Assembly: GCA_934746785.1 (NCBI GenBank)
Contig: CAKVFO010000019.1
Coordinates: 1-30,370, forward strand
Source: an uncultured Clostridium sp.
GTDB taxonomy: Bacteria > Bacillota > Clostridia > Clostridiales > Clostridiaceae
Direction: 5' to 3'
Length of the DNA: 30,370 nucleotides
Part shown: piece after piece, positions 6,213-12,194 of the stretch
How positions within the stretch are numbered: the stretch's first letter is position 1
Layout of the letters: the number at the start of each line of letters is the position of its first letter
The notes under the pieces: model-generated
The model's input: the letters and a program-made list of their open reading frames with translations, nothing else
Databases searched by the model: none
What the model was told of the DNA's origin: nothing
Program-made: the position numbers and the translations under genes

Positions 6213-8222
6213 TTATGCGTATCCTAATAAACTTCCTATTTGATAAACTAGTACTGATGCTATCCATGCCACTACAAAAGTATATACAGCTGAAAATATT
6301 GTCCACTTCCATGAATTTGTTTCTCTTTTTATTGCTCCTAAAGCCACTAAACATGGTGTATATAGCAATGACATAACCATAAATGATATAGCTGATAAAG
6401 GTGTAAATATTCCTTGAATTGCAGTTACTAATTCTGGTCCTTCTTCAACTCCAGCATAAATCAATCCCATTGTTCCTATTACAGATTCCTTAGCTAATAT
6501 ACCTGTTAATAAAGACACTCCTGCCTGCCATGTTCCAAATCCTGCTAAAGTAAATATAGGTGCAATAACTCCTCCTATCATTCCTAATACTGATGCTTCA
6601 CTATTAGCTTCTACTCCTGCTGGGAAGTTTGATAAGAATGTAAGTAAAATCATTACAGGTAATATGATAACTCCTGCTTTCTTAAAAAATGCTCCTGCTT
6701 TATCCCACATTAAAATAGCAACATTTTTAATAGATGGAACTTTATAAGTTGGTAATTCCATAACAAAGTATGATGTATCTCCTTTAAATAGAGTTTTACT
6801 AAATATTTTCCCCATTATAAGTGCTACAATAATACCAGTTGCATATAATCCAAATAATATTAATGCTTGATATTCATCGAAAAATGCTTCTATAAATAAT
6901 GCATAAATAGGCAATCTTGCTCCGCAGGATACAAAGGGATTTATAAGTATAGCTATCATTCTATCTTTCTTATTCTCTAAAGTTCTTGTAGACATAATAC
7001 CTGGTACATTACACCCTGATGCTACTAACATAGATACGAAAGTCTTTCCATGCAATCCCAAACTTCTCATCAGTCTATCCATTACATAAGCTGCTCTTGC
7101 CATATAGCCGCTATCTTCAAGAAGCCCAATTAAAAAGTACATTACCATAATTAAGGGCAAAAATGAAAGAACGCTTCCTACTCCACCAAATAATCCGTCT
7201 CCAACTAAGCTCACTAATAAATCTGGTGCTCCTAAGTTTGCCAAGGCCTCTGTTACTGATTCTCCTAAACCAGCAATAAATTCATCTACAAAATCTTGTA
7301 GTGCTGATCCTACCTTAAATGTTATTTCATACATTATAAGCATAACTAGTGCAAATATAGGAATTCCTAAAAACTTATTCGTAACTACTCTATCAATTTT
7401 ATCTGATAAAGAATCTTTCTTTTTAGTTTCCCTTATTACAATACCATTAAGCATACTTGATATAACATTATATCTTTCATTGACTATTGCCATTTCTGCT
7501 TCAAAACCAATACCATCTTCAATATTTTTGCATGACACATCAAGTTGATTTTGTAACTTTTCATTTTCATTAACATTCAAATCATTTTTTATATGCTCAT
7601 CATTTTCTAATAACTTTAATGCCGCCCACTGCGATGAATATGATTTAGAGTTACTACTTCCTTCAATAACCTTTGATAGATTATTAATTTCTTCATTTAT
7701 CTTAGGACCATAATTCACACTTAAACTTGGTTGCTTAACATTAAACTTAACGGTTTCTCTTATAAGTTCTTCAATACCTTCTCCCTTTAAAGCCACTGTA
7801 GGAATTACTGGAACTCCCAACCTTTTACTTAATTCTTTAATCTTTATGTTTATATTTTTATTTTTAGCTTCATCCATCATATTTAAGGCTATTATTACCT
7901 TTGCTCCAGCCTCAATAAGTTGAAGTGTTAAATATAAATTTCTTTCTATATTCGATGCATCAACAACATTAATTACTACATCTGGCTTATCATTCACAAT
8001 ATAATTTCTTGCAATAACTTCATCTTCTGAATAAGCTCCTAAACTATAAGTACCAGGTAAATCTACAACTGTATATTCTTTTCCATCAAATTTTAATATT
8101 CCTTCCTTTTTCTCTACAGTAACTCCTGGCCAGTTTCCAACATGTTGTCTTGCCTTTGTTAATTGATTAAATAAACTTGTTTTACCACAATTAGGATTTC
8201 CCGCTAATGCTATTGTCTTCAT
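6213..8222 (-). CDS. feoB: Ferrous iron transport protein B
   Basis: Inner-membrane Fe(II) uptake protein with an N-terminal GTPase. Of 669 residues, about 1-165 are the G domain: G1 GNPNCGKT (8-15), GNWPGVTVEKKEG (switch I region), G3 DLPGTYSL and G4 NMMD. A helical spacer follows, then two gate-type membrane halves with about ten hydrophobic segments between 280 and 665. Gate motifs include MARAAYVMDR and FVSMLVASGCNVPG, with the conserved Cys of the pore, and FVSCGARLP. It is the last gene of feoC-like, feoA, feoA, feoB, with a 37-base gap after the preceding feoA. The C-terminus ends soon after the last membrane segment. Start ATG at 8220-8222. Confidence 0.97.
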   Translation of the reverse strand: MKTIALAGNPNCGKTSLFNQLTKARQHVGNWPGVTVEKKEGILKFDGKEYTVVDLPGTYSLGAYSEDEVIARNYIVNDKPDVVINVVDASNIERNLYLTLQLIEAGAKVIIALNMMDEAKNKNINIKIKELSKRLGVPVIPTVALKGEGIEELIRETVKFNVKQPSLSVNYGPKINEEINNLSKVIEGSSNSKSYSSQWAALKLLENDEHIKNDLNVNENEKLQNQLDVSCKNIEDGIGFEAEMAIVNERYNVISSMLNGIVIRETKKKDSLSDKIDRVVTNKFLGIPIFALVMLIMYEITFKVGSALQDFVDEFIAGLGESVTEALANLGAPDLLVSLVGDGLFGGVGSVLSFLPLIMVMYFLIGLLEDSGYMARAAYVMDRLMRSLGLHGKTFVSMLVASGCNVPGIMSTRTLENKKDRMIAILINPFVSCGARLPIYALFIEAFFDEYQALILFGLYATGIIVALIMGKIFSKTLFKGDTSYFVMELPTYKVPSIKNVAILMWDKAGAFFKKAGVIILPVMILLTFLSNFPAGVEANSEASVLGMIGGVIAPIFTLAGFGTWQAGVSLLTGILAKESVIGTMGLIYAGVEEGPELVTAIQGIFTPLSAISFMVMSLLYTPCLVALGAIKRETNSWKWTIFSAVYTFVVAWIASVLVYQIGSLLGYA

Positions 8223-8259
8223 AATTATCCCCCTGAAATCTAATTCTATTATTATAAAA

Positions 8260-8481
8260 TTAATCTGAAATCATAATTTGTTTTGCTGCATCTAAGTCCA
8301 ATGCAAACCTACTTTCTTGTATAGAAATAATAAGATTTCTCCCATCATTTTTAACTATCTTTATTTTATTTCCCGATATAATTCCCAATTCTCTTAGCCT
8401 TTTTCCTGTATCATTCTTTAATGAAACTGCCTTAACCTCAACTTCTTTTCCCTCTACAGCCATATTCATAGGTACTATCAT
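8260..8481 (-). CDS. feoA: FeoA-domain protein (second copy)
   Basis: A 73-residue SH3-like FeoA domain protein. FeoA proteins bind or modulate FeoB in Fe(II) uptake. The RLRELGIISGNKIKIV segment is the core FeoA signature (LxxLGIxxGxxIxV), followed by the final strand region FALDLDAAKQIMI. AGGAGG lies 8 bases before ATG 8479-8481. It is the more divergent of two tandem FeoA genes and lies between the first feoA and feoB. Confidence 0.9.
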   Translation of the reverse strand: MIVPMNMAVEGKEVEVKAVSLKNDTGKRLRELGIISGNKIKIVKNDGRNLIISIQESRFALDLDAAKQIMISD

Positions 8482-8498
8482 AGTAAAAACCTCCTATA

Positions 8499-8720
8499 TT
8501 ATTTTCCTGATACTACTTTAGCTTCATTATTTCTTAATGTAAGCTTATATCCTCTTACCATAATTTCAATAGGATCTCCTAAAGGTGCTTTCCCTATAAC
8601 CTCTATTTCTACACCTGGAGTTATTCCCATATCTAATAACTTTCTTTTTACTGGACTATCTTTCTCAATATTGATTACTCTCATTTTATCCCCTATAGAT
8701 AAATTATTTAATGTTTTCAT
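8499..8720 (-). CDS. feoA: FeoA-domain protein (first copy)
   Basis: A 73-residue FeoA domain with the signature KRKLLDMGITPGVEIEVIG and the PLGDPIEIMVRGYKLTLR segment, typical of canonical FeoA. GGAGGCG precedes ATG 8718-8720. It starts one base after the stop codon of the feoC-like gene and is followed 17 bases later by the second feoA. Two FeoA genes before one FeoB is a known clostridial arrangement. Whether both act on FeoB cannot be seen. Confidence 0.93.
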   Translation of the reverse strand: MKTLNNLSIGDKMRVINIEKDSPVKRKLLDMGITPGVEIEVIGKAPLGDPIEIMVRGYKLTLRNNEAKVVSGK

Positions 8721-8721
8721 A

Positions 8722-8994
8722 TCACGCCTCCATTTTATTTATTAAATTCTTACCTTTATCAGTTATTTGCCATTTAACTGTTCTATCTAACTTTATTACT
8801 TTTCCACATCCACATGAACATTTTTCACAAGACTTGGAGGTACATTCATCTCCTATCTTTTGAATATATCCCATCATTTCAAGTCTAGCCTTCAAGTCTT
8901 CTACTACTGACTCTGGAATATTTAACTTATTAGCAATTGACTTAGTAGAAAAGTCTCCACTTCTACTTATAAATTCAAGAACTTTATTAAGCAT
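8722..8994 (-). CDS. FeoC-like winged-helix protein with Cys cluster
   Basis: A 90-residue protein opening the feo operon. Residues 1-50 form a small winged helix (FISRSGDFSTKSIANKLNIP, then VEDLKARLEMMGYIQ). Residues about 52-63 carry CTSKSCEKCSCGCG, five Cys in fourteen residues, well suited to an Fe-S cluster or metal. A final strand-helix (VKWQITDKGKNLI) closes the wing. This matches the FeoC-type layout (winged helix plus Cys loop), proposed in enterobacteria to be an iron or oxygen sensor for FeoB. It could equally be a DNA-binding regulator. Start ATG 8992-8994, just past a GAGGGTG site. Confidence 0.75.
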   Translation of the reverse strand: MLNKVLEFISRSGDFSTKSIANKLNIPESVVEDLKARLEMMGYIQKIGDECTSKSCEKCSCGCGKVIKLDRTVKWQITDKGKNLINKMEA

Positions 8995-9048
8995 ACAAAC
9001 ACCCTCTTTTGGTAATATTTATTTTAAAACCTATTTAATTACATTGAT

Positions 9049-9077
9049 ATTATATTACAGTTGATATCTTTTTTCAA
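9049..9077 (-). promoter_or_regulatory. Promoter of the feo operon with direct-repeat operator candidate
   Basis: Minus-strand TTGAAA (9072-9077), 17-bp spacer, TATAAT (9049-9054), about 55 bases before the feoC-like start. On the plus strand TTGATAT occurs twice with a 17-bp period (from 9044 and 9061), overlapping the -10 box and spacer. I find no convincing 7-1-7 Fur box there; the repeat is the best operator candidate. Confidence 0.65.
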
Positions 9078-9259
9078 GTGATTGTATAAATCGTCTACTT
9101 AGATAAGTTAAAAATCTCCTTCATATTTAGCTTTATTACATAGTAATACCTCTAGCATATTCCCCTTACTTTTCCTATTTTATCTATACCACAACTTCCT
9201 TTATTTTTAATATTGTACCAACTATATAGTAGTTAAAATATGATTTTAGATTAATTAAA

Positions 9260-9483
9260 CAAAAAATCGCTGTAAGTCTAATCCTTACAGCGATCTTTCA
9301 TTTAAGGGAGTTTTTTACCCCCTCTTTCTTGGTAAGTTTATATAATTAAATTTATGGTATTTTTACATTCCTAATCTAGAATAGGAATACTTAATAATGT
9401 AAAGTGAAGTCACGCGAATCTTTTTTCTTACACTTATTAATAATTATTCTTATGTTTACACCATAAAATTTTAACATTTTATC
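9260..9483 (-). ncRNA. Candidate small structured RNA (or leader of a tiny peptide)
   Basis: This 577-base gap between the feo operon and the next gene holds a complete minus-strand transcription unit without a normal gene. TTGACA (9513-9518) and TAATAT (9490-9495) are spaced by 17 bp. A strong terminator stem (9266-9276 with 9284-9294, then six T) closes it about 200 bases later. Inside, a two-tier hairpin can form (9363-9369 with 9396-9402, and 9367-9373 with 9382-9388 as an alternative inner stem). A 28-codon frame (9391-9477, MLKFYGVNIRIIIN start) begins almost at the transcription start with no Shine-Dalgarno. A weak MKDRCKD frame sits by the terminator after a G-rich stretch. I do not recognise a known RNA family. 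Bases 9100-9258 show nothing else. Confidence 0.45.
9266..9294 (-). terminator. Terminator of the candidate small RNA
   Basis: ATCGCTGTAAG (9266-9276) and its exact complement (9284-9294), 7-nt loop, followed on the minus strand by six T. A textbook intrinsic terminator with no annotated gene directly upstream, which is why a small transcript is proposed. Confidence 0.85.
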
Positions 9484-9489
9484 TAGTAA

Positions 9490-9518
9490 ATATTATATTA
9501 TTTTATTAGTATTGTCAA
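9490..9518 (-). promoter_or_regulatory. Promoter of the candidate small RNA
   Basis: Minus-strand TTGACA (9513-9518), 17-bp spacer, TAATAT (9490-9495). A TATAAT overlaps the end of the spacer at 15-bp spacing. Lies between the terminator of the next gene and the hairpin-rich transcript. Confidence 0.6.
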
Positions 9519-9540
9519 TACTTTTAAAAAAAGTAGCACG

Positions 9541-9573
9541 AAGACGTTTATATAATATTTATATAAACGTCTT
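9541..9573 (-). terminator. Terminator of the coiled-coil protein gene
   Basis: Perfect 14-bp inverted repeat (9541-9554 with 9560-9573), loop of five, touching the stop codon of the gene. A run of seven T follows a few bases further on the minus strand. Confidence 0.7.
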
Positions 9574-10118
9574 TATACTCCATTTCTTTTAATTTGACTT
9601 AATTCTTCCCTTAATTCAGATATTTGTTCTTCTAATTTTTTTATATGATTTCTCATATTATCCAAGTCATTGCTATCTCCAGATTTTGACACACCTTTAT
9701 AATCTCTATTTATATATTGAGATGAATCTTCAAATTCGCCTTCCCCCGATGCAGTCTGGTTTTCAGTACAAAAAGGATTGTTTACATTTAAGTTTTTTAT
9801 ATCATAATACCTTCCTGGTCCTGATTGCATATATTGCTGTTGTGCATTAAAAGTTTCTATTGCTTGACCAACTAACTGCAACCAATTTCCTATAACATTT
9901 TGAATATTAAACGGCATTTGTCCTGCTATTACATTTCCTAAAATCTCACCCATTACCAAAAAAAATTGAGGATTAATAGTTTGAAATCCTCCAGGTATAT
10001 CCCCACAATAATATCCGCTATTTTGAGGATTTTGTGATTCTTCTTTATTACTATTATTGTAAAACTCATTGCAATAATCTATAAAATCTTGAAAACTTTT
10101 AAATGGATCTTCTGTCAT
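9573..10118 (-). CDS. Protein of unknown function with C-terminal coiled coil
   Basis: I do not recognise the family. The 181-residue protein has no signal peptide. Residues 1-45 are polar (Asn/Gln/Ser-rich). Residues about 47-95 hold the only ordered-looking block (FFLVMGEILGNVIAGQMPFN, then VIGNWLQLVGQAIETFNAQQ), two amphipathic helices rich in small residues. Residues 95-150 are low-complexity, and about 152-178 form a clear heptad coiled coil (NHIKKLEEQISELREEL). AGAGGAT precedes ATG 10116-10118. It is a single-gene unit with its own terminator. A hydrophobic helical block plus coiled coil suggests an oligomeric scaffold or surface/spore-associated protein, but nothing in the neighbourhood proves this. 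Confidence 0.75.
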   Translation of the reverse strand: MTEDPFKSFQDFIDYCNEFYNNSNKEESQNPQNSGYYCGDIPGGFQTINPQFFLVMGEILGNVIAGQMPFNIQNVIGNWLQLVGQAIETFNAQQQYMQSGPGRYYDIKNLNVNNPFCTENQTASGEGEFEDSSQYINRDYKGVSKSGDSNDLDNMRNHIKKLEEQISELREELSQIKRNGV

Positions 10119-10260
10119 TTTACAATCCTCTTTTAATAAGTTCTATGATTATATTATTCTAAATGCTATCTTTTTTCTACAAACTTTTATTAATCTGAGT
10201 AAAATTTATTTTTTAGTAAATAATATAAATGATAAATTTAAAATTAAGGAGAGATAATTA

Positions 10261-10467
10261 ATGTCAAGTACTGGTACAGTAAAGTGGTTTAATAGTGAAA
10301 AAGGATTTGGTTTTATCTCTTGTGATGAAGGAAAAGATATCTTTGTTCACTACTCACAAATTAAAGATCAAGGTCCTAGAAAAGACTTACATGAAGGTGA
10401 TAATGTAACTTTTGACATAGAAGAAACTGAAAAAGGCCCTATGGCAACAAATGTACAAAAAATCTAA
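10261..10467 (+). CDS. Cold-shock protein, CspA family
   Basis: Single-stranded nucleic acid chaperone of 68 residues, one OB-fold cold-shock domain. RNP1 is KGFGFI (about residues 14-19) and RNP2 is DIFVHY (about 26-31); the GTVKWFN start is typical. AAGGAGAG lies about 7 bases before ATG 10261. The 5' region is very A/T-rich. It is a monocistronic gene ended by a shared terminator at 10477-10510. Confidence 0.97.
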   Translation: MSSTGTVKWFNSEKGFGFISCDEGKDIFVHYSQIKDQGPRKDLHEGDNVTFDIEETEKGPMATNVQKI

Positions 10468-10476
10468 TAAAAAAAT

Positions 10477-10510
10477 ATAGCTGGGATATTATTATCCCAG
10501 TTATATTTTT
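10477..10510. terminator. Bidirectional terminator between convergent genes
   Basis: CTGGGATA (10481-10488) and TATCCCAG (10493-10500), loop TTAT, extended by A/T pairs on both sides. ATTTTT follows on the plus strand for the cold-shock gene and seven T on the minus strand for the GNAT gene, whose last codons overlap the hairpin. Confidence 0.85.
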
Positions 10511-10983
10511 AACTGCCAATATGACACATCTAACCACCTATTCAGCTTAAACCCAGCTTCATTTATTACTCCAACCTTTTTGAAGTTAAATCTTTCATGC
10601 AAAGCTTCACTTTTTATATTAGGAACAGTTATCATTGATATTAATAAATGAAATTTATATTCCTTACACTTTTCTATAAGTTCTTCCATCAACTTACTTC
10701 CTATAGCTTTTCCAACTTCATCTTTATCAACATATATAGTAACTTCTCGTGTCTTATTATATGCTTCCTTGGAATTAAATCTTCCAACATATGCATAACC
10801 CAAAATTCTATTGTTCTCTTCATATACAATCCAAGGATTATCCAATACTTTCTTTTCTATTCTATTTTCCATTTCTGAAGTATCTATCTTTTCCGTTTCA
10901 AAAGTTATTGTTGTATTTTCAATATAGTAGTTATATATATCTACTAATTGTTTAGCATCCTCTTTTCTAACGTATCTTATCAC
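10501..10983 (-). CDS. GNAT acetyltransferase, phosphinothricin-acetyltransferase-like
   Basis: Acetyl-CoA-dependent N-acetyltransferase of 160 residues in the Pat/YncA branch. The start MIRYVRKEDAKQLVDIYNYY and the ENTTITFETE segment are typical of that branch. The acetyl-CoA loop is degenerate (VDKDEVGKAIGSKLMEEL, about residues 87-104). The branch usually ends with a W..V.YWQ motif, here WLDVSYWQL. The start is GTG 10981-10983, preceded by AGGGGGA. It is the third gene of a minus-strand operon behind two degenerate molybdopterin-type genes. Substrate unknown: members act on toxic amino-acid analogues such as methionine sulfone or phosphinothricin. Confidence 0.87.
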   Translation of the reverse strand: MIRYVRKEDAKQLVDIYNYYIENTTITFETEKIDTSEMENRIEKKVLDNPWIVYEENNRILGYAYVGRFNSKEAYNKTREVTIYVDKDEVGKAIGSKLMEELIEKCKEYKFHLLISMITVPNIKSEALHERFNFKKVGVINEAGFKLNRWLDVSYWQLKI

Positions 10984-11015
10984 AATTCATCCCCCTAATT
11001 ATTTATAGTTATATT

Positions 11016-11390
11016 TTATACCCTTTTTATACTTTCTACCAGTTCTTTCAGCTCAATATCTAATGACAAATTTTCTTCTTTAATATTTTTTAAAATAGTA
11101 TTCTTTCTTATATAACTATTTAATACTGGATTCTCTTCACTACTAATTTCCTTTGCAACTTCTTCTGATAATTCCTTATTACCGATAGTTACTACTAAAT
11201 CTAAGCAATAATTGTCGCAACATTTAAGCATAAAATCTTTATATATATTTTTTACTTCAGGCATTATCTTATACACAATTACTTCAAATTTCTTACCCTT
11301 GATATAACTTTCTAACTGTCTTCCTATACTATCTTGTTCCTCTCCAGTATATTCTCTATCACTTAAAACAATTACACACGCTCTATACAT
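11016..11390 (-). CDS. Degenerate MogA/MoaB-like protein
   Basis: A 124-residue protein that follows the MogA/MoaB molybdopterin-adenylyltransferase fold in its first half (RACVIVLSDREYTGEEQDS, GRQLESYI). MogA/MoaB proteins are usually 160 residues or more and contain a TTGGTG substrate-binding turn; here the same place reads VVTIGNKELSEEV. The catalytic/binding motif is gone and the C-terminus is shortened. ATG 11388-11390 lies 10 bases after AAGGAG; a GTG at 11394-11396 in the same frame is the alternative start. It follows the MobA-like gene by about 40 bases. I expect no normal cofactor activity; a partner or regulatory role is possible. Confidence 0.6.
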   Translation of the reverse strand: MYRACVIVLSDREYTGEEQDSIGRQLESYIKGKKFEVIVYKIMPEVKNIYKDFMLKCCDNYCLDLVVTIGNKELSEEVAKEISSEENPVLNSYIRKNTILKNIKEENLSLDIELKELVESIKRV

Positions 11391-11432
11391 AATCACTATT
11401 CTCCTTACATCGCAACTCTTTCATTTACTTCC

Positions 11433-11978
11433 TTATATATAATAAGTAATGTATTTTTCAAGTTTATTAATATCAATAAACATACTTTTATCTTTTGGAA
11501 AAACATATCTCATACTTATATTATTAAATAAATTTTCCAATGAAACCTTTTTATGCTCTATAATATACTCTATTTTATTCAAAACACCTTTATCATATAC
11601 TGCACAAAACTTTTGAAGTTCATTATTTGCATATGGTATCAATACATCTTCCTGAAATTCTACTCTTCCCATATAATTCAATAGTGCTTGAGTAACTAAC
11701 GGCATACTTAAAGATATAATTAAACTTTTATTATACTTTGCTTTTTTTAACGCATCATACATATATCTTATAACTCTTTCTTCATTATCTCTATTATACA
11801 ATTCGTTTAAATATATATCTTTCATATCAACTGTAATTATCTCTTCATAATCATCAAGCAGCATTTTCATCATTTCTAGATATCTCTCATTTTTATATGT
11901 TATAAGCTTAGCATCCCTCATTCCTTTCTTCCTATTAAAACTGCTATAAATAATTATGGCAGACCTTTTTATTCTCAT
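11433..11978 (-). CDS. Degenerate MobA-like nucleotidyltransferase
   Basis: A 181-residue protein resembling the molybdopterin-guanine dinucleotide synthase MobA. The usual N-terminal LAGGxSxRMGxDK loop is replaced by IIIYSSFNRKKGMRDAKL: the Gly-Gly is lost but R...GM..AK survives. The later blocks IISLSMPLVTQALLNYM (in place of a CDMPFV motif) and IPYANNELQKFCAVYDKGVL (MobA: P....LQPLCAVY) align well. The nucleotide loop and the Asp of CDMP are missing, so normal catalysis is doubtful. ATG 11976-11978 chosen because AAAGGGTG lies 8 bases upstream; an upstream GTG in frame would sit inside that site. Operon with the MogA-like and GNAT genes downstream. Confidence 0.65.
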   Translation of the reverse strand: MRIKRSAIIIYSSFNRKKGMRDAKLITYKNERYLEMMKMLLDDYEEIITVDMKDIYLNELYNRDNEERVIRYMYDALKKAKYNKSLIISLSMPLVTQALLNYMGRVEFQEDVLIPYANNELQKFCAVYDKGVLNKIEYIIEHKKVSLENLFNNISMRYVFPKDKSMFIDINKLEKYITYYI

Positions 11979-12137
11979 AATTATCACCCTTTGTTATTTA
12001 AAATCTGATATCTTTATTATTACCACTTTTATCTTTTTATCTTTGTACATAAAAAAATTTTTCCCTATATAGTAATTCATATTCTTAAATATATAAATAT
12101 ATTCAATCTTAAAATAAATTTATATCAAAAAAAAGCG

Positions 12138-12182
12138 GGGTTGCATTAAACATATCTAAAATAAATATGTTTAATGCAACCC
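12138..12182 (-). terminator. Terminator of the SH3b-NlpC/P60 gene
   Basis: Perfect 18-bp inverted repeat (12138-12155 with 12165-12182), 9-nt loop, then a T-rich tail on the minus strand (eight T after GC). It lies 12 bases after the stop codon. Bases 11990-12135 show no other feature. Confidence 0.9.
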
Positions 12183-12194
12183 TATTTATTAAGC

